The position numbers and the translations under genes were made by a program. Shown in pieces: positions 59,018 through 64,000 of a stretch of 64,000 nt of DNA (position 1 is its first letter; every line of letters begins with the position of its first letter). This DNA comes from Piper betle (lineage: Eukaryota; Streptophyta; Magnoliopsida; Piperales; Piperaceae). The notes under the pieces are model-generated. The model was not told the origin of the DNA. It did not search any database and worked only from the letters and a program-made list of their open reading frames with translations. The stretch is from positions 154,437 through 218,436 of the forward strand of contig JAURVB010014647.1 in NCBI GenBank assembly GCA_033002965.1, given 5' to 3'.

Positions 59018-62000
59018 TTAATCACCAGATATGCAACGAGCACAATGACATTGAAAGCCAAATCCTCGGAAAAGGATAGATTGTCTAGCCTCCCGATCCA
59101 TGCTTGCATCAATGTAGCATATGCGAAGTTCCTCACCTGCAAACATATATTCATGCACAAAAGAGAAAATGGTTATCTGCAAATTATAATATATATAGAA
59201 ATATAAAAATAATCTTGTAAAAACTAGAGAACAAAATTACTTCCATTGATTAATAAATAGAATCAACTACATTATTTTTGGGTAACAGTTTTAATTTCAT
59301 GAACCAAGAAGCAGCTGATGGCATACCTTCTTCAATGTCCCGTAGTGCCTTTACCCTAGCATTCACGTTTTCTATCCACACAATATGTGCGTTGGGATCT
59401 GAACAAGCAAATTTCACAGATGGAAAACCAGAAATACTCACTACAAATGTTAGCAGCATGCATGCGGAAATGCTACGGAAAGGCTATAAATGCTTATGAT
59501 GAGTATTTACATGGTCCAGAAAATGTGAAGCAATATGATAGGATCTTTGTGGGATTTCACAAATAAAATCCCAGAAAACATTTACCTCCTTCAATCTTAA
59601 ACAATAACGTGTTCATATCACTTATTAGCTCCAGTAACTGTTCAGTTATGAAAGTTAAGGAAAGGCAATGGATGTTAATGGCTCCGGTATTGACATGGTC
59701 TACAAGCGAGGCGCTAGAACACAATCCATATCTCCAATTCCCCCTATTATATGAGATTAGATGATGATATTGATGATGATAGCAGTTTCAAAAAGAAAAT
59801 ATTACTGTCAATTAGGTGGCCTGGTCACTCGTCCATATCTTCCATGCAACATTTTTAATGCAAGTTCAAGCAAACTGTAATAACCTTACCACAATCATGA
59901 TTATAAAATGATGGAAGCATATAGACTGCATTCCCAACAGCTACTTCAGCTTCAACAGAGGCTACCGCTGAAGAAAGCAGGTCCTCATAACAGCACTCAA
60001 CCAATTCAATGCGAAATGCATTAATACGAACCCGTGCCAACACATCCAGGTACCACTGCTCAGTTAGGACTATTTTATGTTAAGAAATCATATTGACCAT
60101 AAGATGGTGAAAATCACTAAGAAAAAATTTACTAATCATGCCAAGGATACATGATATCTTCTCTTTTTCTACTCCCGCATTCGTAAAACTGGATTTCAGA
60201 AGCTGAAACTCTGCTTCCATCTATAGCAAACCAATTTTAGCTACAAAGATATAAACTCAAAAACCTCTCTTGTAGTAAAAATCAGCTTGGAAAATCACCT
60301 GTGTAATCATTTTTGGGTACAAATTCTCTGGCTGAAGTATATGAAGATAGTTGGCAGATACTAATCCCGACATAACCATGCATGCAAAACGCTTCACCAA
60401 AAGAGGATACTTTAAACCTTGGAGCCTTTCAAAAGAGTCACTCATCATAAAAAGCATAGGAAAGCTAGCTGCTTTTTTTCGCATTGTGATGCAAGGACAC
60501 CCAGGTGATAGACACAACAAAGGACAATGAGTACATGCTGTGCACACTTAGATAGGCAAGAAAAAGGACAAACTTGTCATTTACAGGAGTGATGTTATCA
60601 AAAGACCAAAATTAGGCACTTCAAGCTGAACTTATATGTAGATATGAAAATACTGCAACTTATGAGTATGTATATTTTTTAGCTTTTATGTAATTTAAAT
60701 GAACATGCTACTAAGGAAACCAACGCAGCCAATGCTTCTGCATTGCCAGTCCCAAGCCCATACAAAGGAGGAGAATTTGGCATCAAAAAGGGCATCGAGC
60801 CATTAAAAAATTTGTCATTTGTAATTGCATGGATTTATAGTTTAAGGTCCATGCCCCTGACACCCTTTGGGTACCAAGCGGAAGAAGAAGAAGAAGGCTA
60901 CTGTGGAAACCAATTTTAAACAAAACCATACTCTAAGGATGCATACCTGCAGTGATCATTATACAAAGACCAGTCCACTATCGTTTCAGTGCCATAAAAG
61001 ATCTACACAGAAAAATTCAGAGATAAAACAATTTGATTAATGAGATTTTCACCAATGAACAAAATGAGTTAGTCATTAAGTGCGAAGATAGAGCCCACGT
61101 ACAAATCCATACTGGTTCATACGAATCCAGGTAAAAAAGACCTCATTCAAACATAGAAAAATAGCACTAACCTCTGACCTTTTTCTGCATTCTTCATTGC
61201 AAAAACGAACCATTTGATTGGCAGTTATTATAACATCAGAATTAGATGAAGCAACAACATTCCCACTGTATTGATAGTGACCTCCGCTGGCTTCATTGTT
61301 TAATCTACGAAGGCAAAAATAGCATACCTGATAGCTCATATAACAACCATGAAAGAAGCAAAATGAGTTCAAGAACACTCAGACTAGGCAAAGTGAAAGC
61401 GTAGGCAAATCAATTAGGAGAATTTTTACAACCAAATGGTGTATAATTTAGACGAAAGGTTACATCTAGATTTCGTAGATTTGTGTTTCTGATGTTAGTA
61501 GTGGACTTATACTTCCAAACATATTGTTGTGGGCTACATAAGTCAATGCTGTAATGAGAATTGGGTAAAATTGAAAAAAAGCAACTTCTCTCCGAAACTC
61601 CCCTCATATTTTCCATCTCCTCGATCCCCCTTCCTCCTTTCTGATTCTACGGACTACAACCTTCCTCTCTGAGAGGACTCTCAATATTCTCCTCTTCTCC
61701 ATCACAAATTCTTAGCTCTTAAATCTTCTCTCTCATTTCCTTTGCCTAAACTCTACTCACCTAAATTTGCCTTAATCTTCCTCAACTATCAATTACAAAA
61801 TCCATTCCTCCACGTCTCGCCTATTATTCCATCACAAGCCATTTCGTGCACAGCTCGGGTCAACGACTAACAGTTCATTTACACTAAAATTGTTAACTTT
61901 ACTGAAACCAAGCCCCATTTGGCACCGAATTAACTGCAAAGACTCGTGCATTGAACAGCACAAGTACATATCAATCATAGACATGGCACAACGAAATGAA

Positions 62001-62306
62001 GAGAAAAAAACAAACAAACAAACAAGAAACCTTGTGGAGAAGGGGGAGGGAGGGATGCGCCACGACGGGATCGGCGGTGTGGATGAGATCCCCGGCACCG
62101 ATCCTCCGGGTGGCGAAGACGCCTCTGCCGGTGGTGTCGGTGAGGGACACTCGGATCGGAGGGGGCAGTCGGGTAGAGCCGCCGTCCCCGGCGGAGGTGG
62201 CGTAGGCGGCGGAGCCCTGGAGATCGGGTGGGCTGGGGAAGGGTAGCATGGTGCACCGGCAAGGGTGGCGGTGGGGACGGAGCCGTCGCAGAAGCCGCGA
62301 CGCCAT
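59018..62306 (-). CDS. ATXR4: SET-domain methyltransferase, ATXR4-like
   Basis: Predicted protein-lysine methyltransferase. Exons on the minus strand: 62031-62306, 61172-61327, 60947-61002, 60299-60425, 60151-60220, 59890-60069, 59327-59398, 59018-59136; all phases join, 351 residues (I recall ~325 for Arabidopsis ATXR4). The N-terminal 45 residues are Arg-rich and may target an organelle. The SET domain starts at about 52 (IRVSLTDTTGRGVFATRRI). It is split by a MYND-like insert (C94-x2-C97, later FCNEEC) and resumes with RVRINAFRIELVE, YMLPSFYNHDCDPNAH (NHDCDPN at 285-291) and EELRICYIDASM. The post-SET C-x-C-x2-C is at 342-347 (CHCARC). The catalytic-core motifs look intact. Intron 3 carries a dispersed repeat. 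Confidence 0.93.
60712..60905. repeat. Dispersed repeat fragment in ATXR4-like intron 3
   Basis: Homologous to 3885-4085: 'tgcattgccagtcccaagcc', 'aaagggcatcgagccatt' and 'attgcatgga' occur in the same order. A short GAA run (60881-60897) follows, and the copy lies wholly within intron 3. Confidence 0.6.
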
Positions 62307-62349
62307 TGCGGCGGTGCCGATGGTGAGGCGAGACGAGTTTGAGCACTAC

Positions 62350-64000
62350 TCATTTACTTAGTCGTTGACTTTGTTACTAAATTTAATTTAATTTTATTAA
62401 ACTGAAACTTGATTTGATGTACTTCTTTTTAGGAGCATTGGGCTATAAGCGAATTGAAAATCATGTGAATGTTCAATGATTTAATTTAGTTTATGAATCC
62501 TGATGAATCATGTTGGCAAATATTTTTTTCTAAAATATGTAAGATATGCCATGTATTTTCATTTTTCTTGCCTCTTGTATTTGATCACGTTACTAGGTAT
62601 AGATGTGGAATAACTGCTACATCCTGGATGTTGTAACAGGTACAGTCCAGCCTAGATTTATGTGGGTAGAAAGATAATACAACCGGGGTGCCCATTGGCT
62701 TGCAAACTAGGGAAGTTGTAATGTCACTGTATCTGAGGTATTTTGGATTTTATAATCAAGTTAATTTTGTTGAAAAAAAAATAGCGTGATTCAAGAAGTC
62801 GCAATAACAACGGCCATGTTTTTACTGTGTCGCCCTTTCTTCTTCAATCAACTGTAACTCAAAACGTTATATCAATGAAATGCACTTCCTGCATCACACT
62901 TAGCATGCTTATTTGGTAATTTAGGGGTCGTAGTTGGAAAGAACCGTGCAATTCCTCCTGGTCTGATACCCAACGTTCACCACGCAAAAGAAGTTTCGGA
63001 GCCCAACCTCCGGAACTTGTCCTGGGAGTCGGATACCAAACTTCTTGGTCGATGGACGATGAGTACAAGACGAGGGAGGAAATGCATGATCGACCACTAA
63101 GCCAAGACTCTGTCTTGGCGCAGTTAACACAAGAAGTTAAAGATTTCGTGAAGAAAACCAAACATACATGCGTGACACAAAAAATGACTTTTTTTCTTTC
63201 CTTCTAGAGAGAGAGCATAAAAAGCTGTCCCGACATGATTATAACTTTATATTGAAAAAACGGAAACCCAGCAAAATAAAAGAGGAATCATAAAACAATT
63301 AGCATCCAAGATTTGGTTGATATAACTTGTTGAATCACGCTCGAGATTTTGTTCTATATTCTCATTCTATGTTTAGATTGAGATAGAGAAAGGAATCAAA
63401 GATGAAACTACATTTTATCCCCATTAAATTTTTTGCAAAAAGAGAACTCTATGATGAAACTTCACGATGATTTATCGCAGAATTAGAGATGTGTATAGGG
63501 GGAAAGGAAAAAATGGATTTGAATACGTGAAATATGCAGACAAACGAAGGCAATCAGTTGGCAGCGAAGACAATTGGTTAGTTGTCTTTTAAAAACTAAC
63601 CAAAGACACGCGCAAACTTATTAATAATATATATTAAAAATATATAAAATTAATTTTAAAATTAATATTATATATTTTAAATAAAAATAATAAATATTAT
63701 TAAATTTTAACAAAAATATAGCCTATATACAAATATTAAAATTAATTTAAATTTTCACAAGTAAAAATGTTTAATAACCAAATAAATTTTATTTTTAATT
63801 TTTTTTAATTCAAATAAAATTATAGTCTAAGGTTTTTTTCCTTCTTACTAAAAGGGCCGCCAAAGACATCGATCGAAGTAGACAAAGGAAGATGAGGGGG
63901 ATGTGCTTGAGCTTCACTCGTCTGGACTTGGGCAAAGTAGGGGTGGCCAGGGATTTTAGGTCAGTGGGTTAGAGTTTATAGTTGGATTTGATAAAGAGGC
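62350..64000. other. Intergenic DNA to window end
   Basis: The first ~200 bases should carry the ATXR4-like promoter. Around 62920-63170 there is a GC-richer patch with a 100-residue minus frame (62859-63161) that I cannot identify. From 63600 to 63830 the DNA is extremely AT-rich. The last 130 bases become GC-richer and may begin another gene outside the window. Confidence 0.4.

Overview
This window is nuclear DNA from a flowering plant. The protein-coding genes are split by AT-rich introns with GT...AG borders and match plant-specific families. The gene-free stretches are packed with plant-type transposable elements. As I remember the Arabidopsis map, several neighbours here (CCR4 deadenylase, GPI-anchored lipid-transfer protein, F-box/LRR protein, a PP2A catalytic relic, long-chain-base-phosphate phosphatase) correspond to genes close together near At3g58490-At3g58580. 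That points to a eudicot or an early-diverging angiosperm with old collinearity. I cannot name the species.

Layout: 1-1700, degenerate, AT-rich, no gene. 2.0-6.4 kb, + strand CCR4-type poly(A) nuclease in 11 exons, with an overlapping upstream ORF and a one-base lesion in exon 4. 11.0-11.8 kb, + strand GPI-anchored lipid-transfer protein in 3 exons. 12.8-16.4 kb, - strand F-box/LRR protein in 12 exons. 16.7-37.5 kb is an island of mobile DNA: an AT-rich repeat family, two Mutator-like non-autonomous elements with 9-bp target duplications, a dead CC-NBS-LRR fragment, and a roughly 8-kb structure with inverted ends. Inside that structure lie an array of palindromes and two solo LTRs of one family. 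38.1-40.0 kb, - strand organellar single-stranded DNA-binding protein. 43.9-45.1 kb, two degraded genes: an LTV1-like relic on - and a PP2A catalytic-subunit relic on +. 46.2-53.9 kb, - strand long-chain-base-phosphate phosphatase in 8 exons; its last intron holds a decayed Ty1/copia retrotransposon in antisense. 55.0-57.3 kb, - strand LSD1-type zinc-finger protein (LOL2-like) with a minisatellite in intron 1. 59.0-62.3 kb, - strand SET-domain protein (ATXR4-like) in 8 exons. 62.4-64.0 kb, no recognisable gene.

The live genes do unrelated housekeeping or regulatory jobs: mRNA deadenylation, extracellular lipid binding, ubiquitin-ligase adaptor, organellar DNA maintenance, sphingolipid turnover, cell-death/transcription regulation and SET-type methylation. 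They form no pathway; eukaryotic neighbours need not. I saw no rRNA, convincing tRNA, CRISPR array or prokaryotic operon. Exon coordinates come from reading splice sites by eye and checking that phases join; every model closes in frame except CCR4 exon 4. Family names rest on remembered protein motifs, not on a database search.
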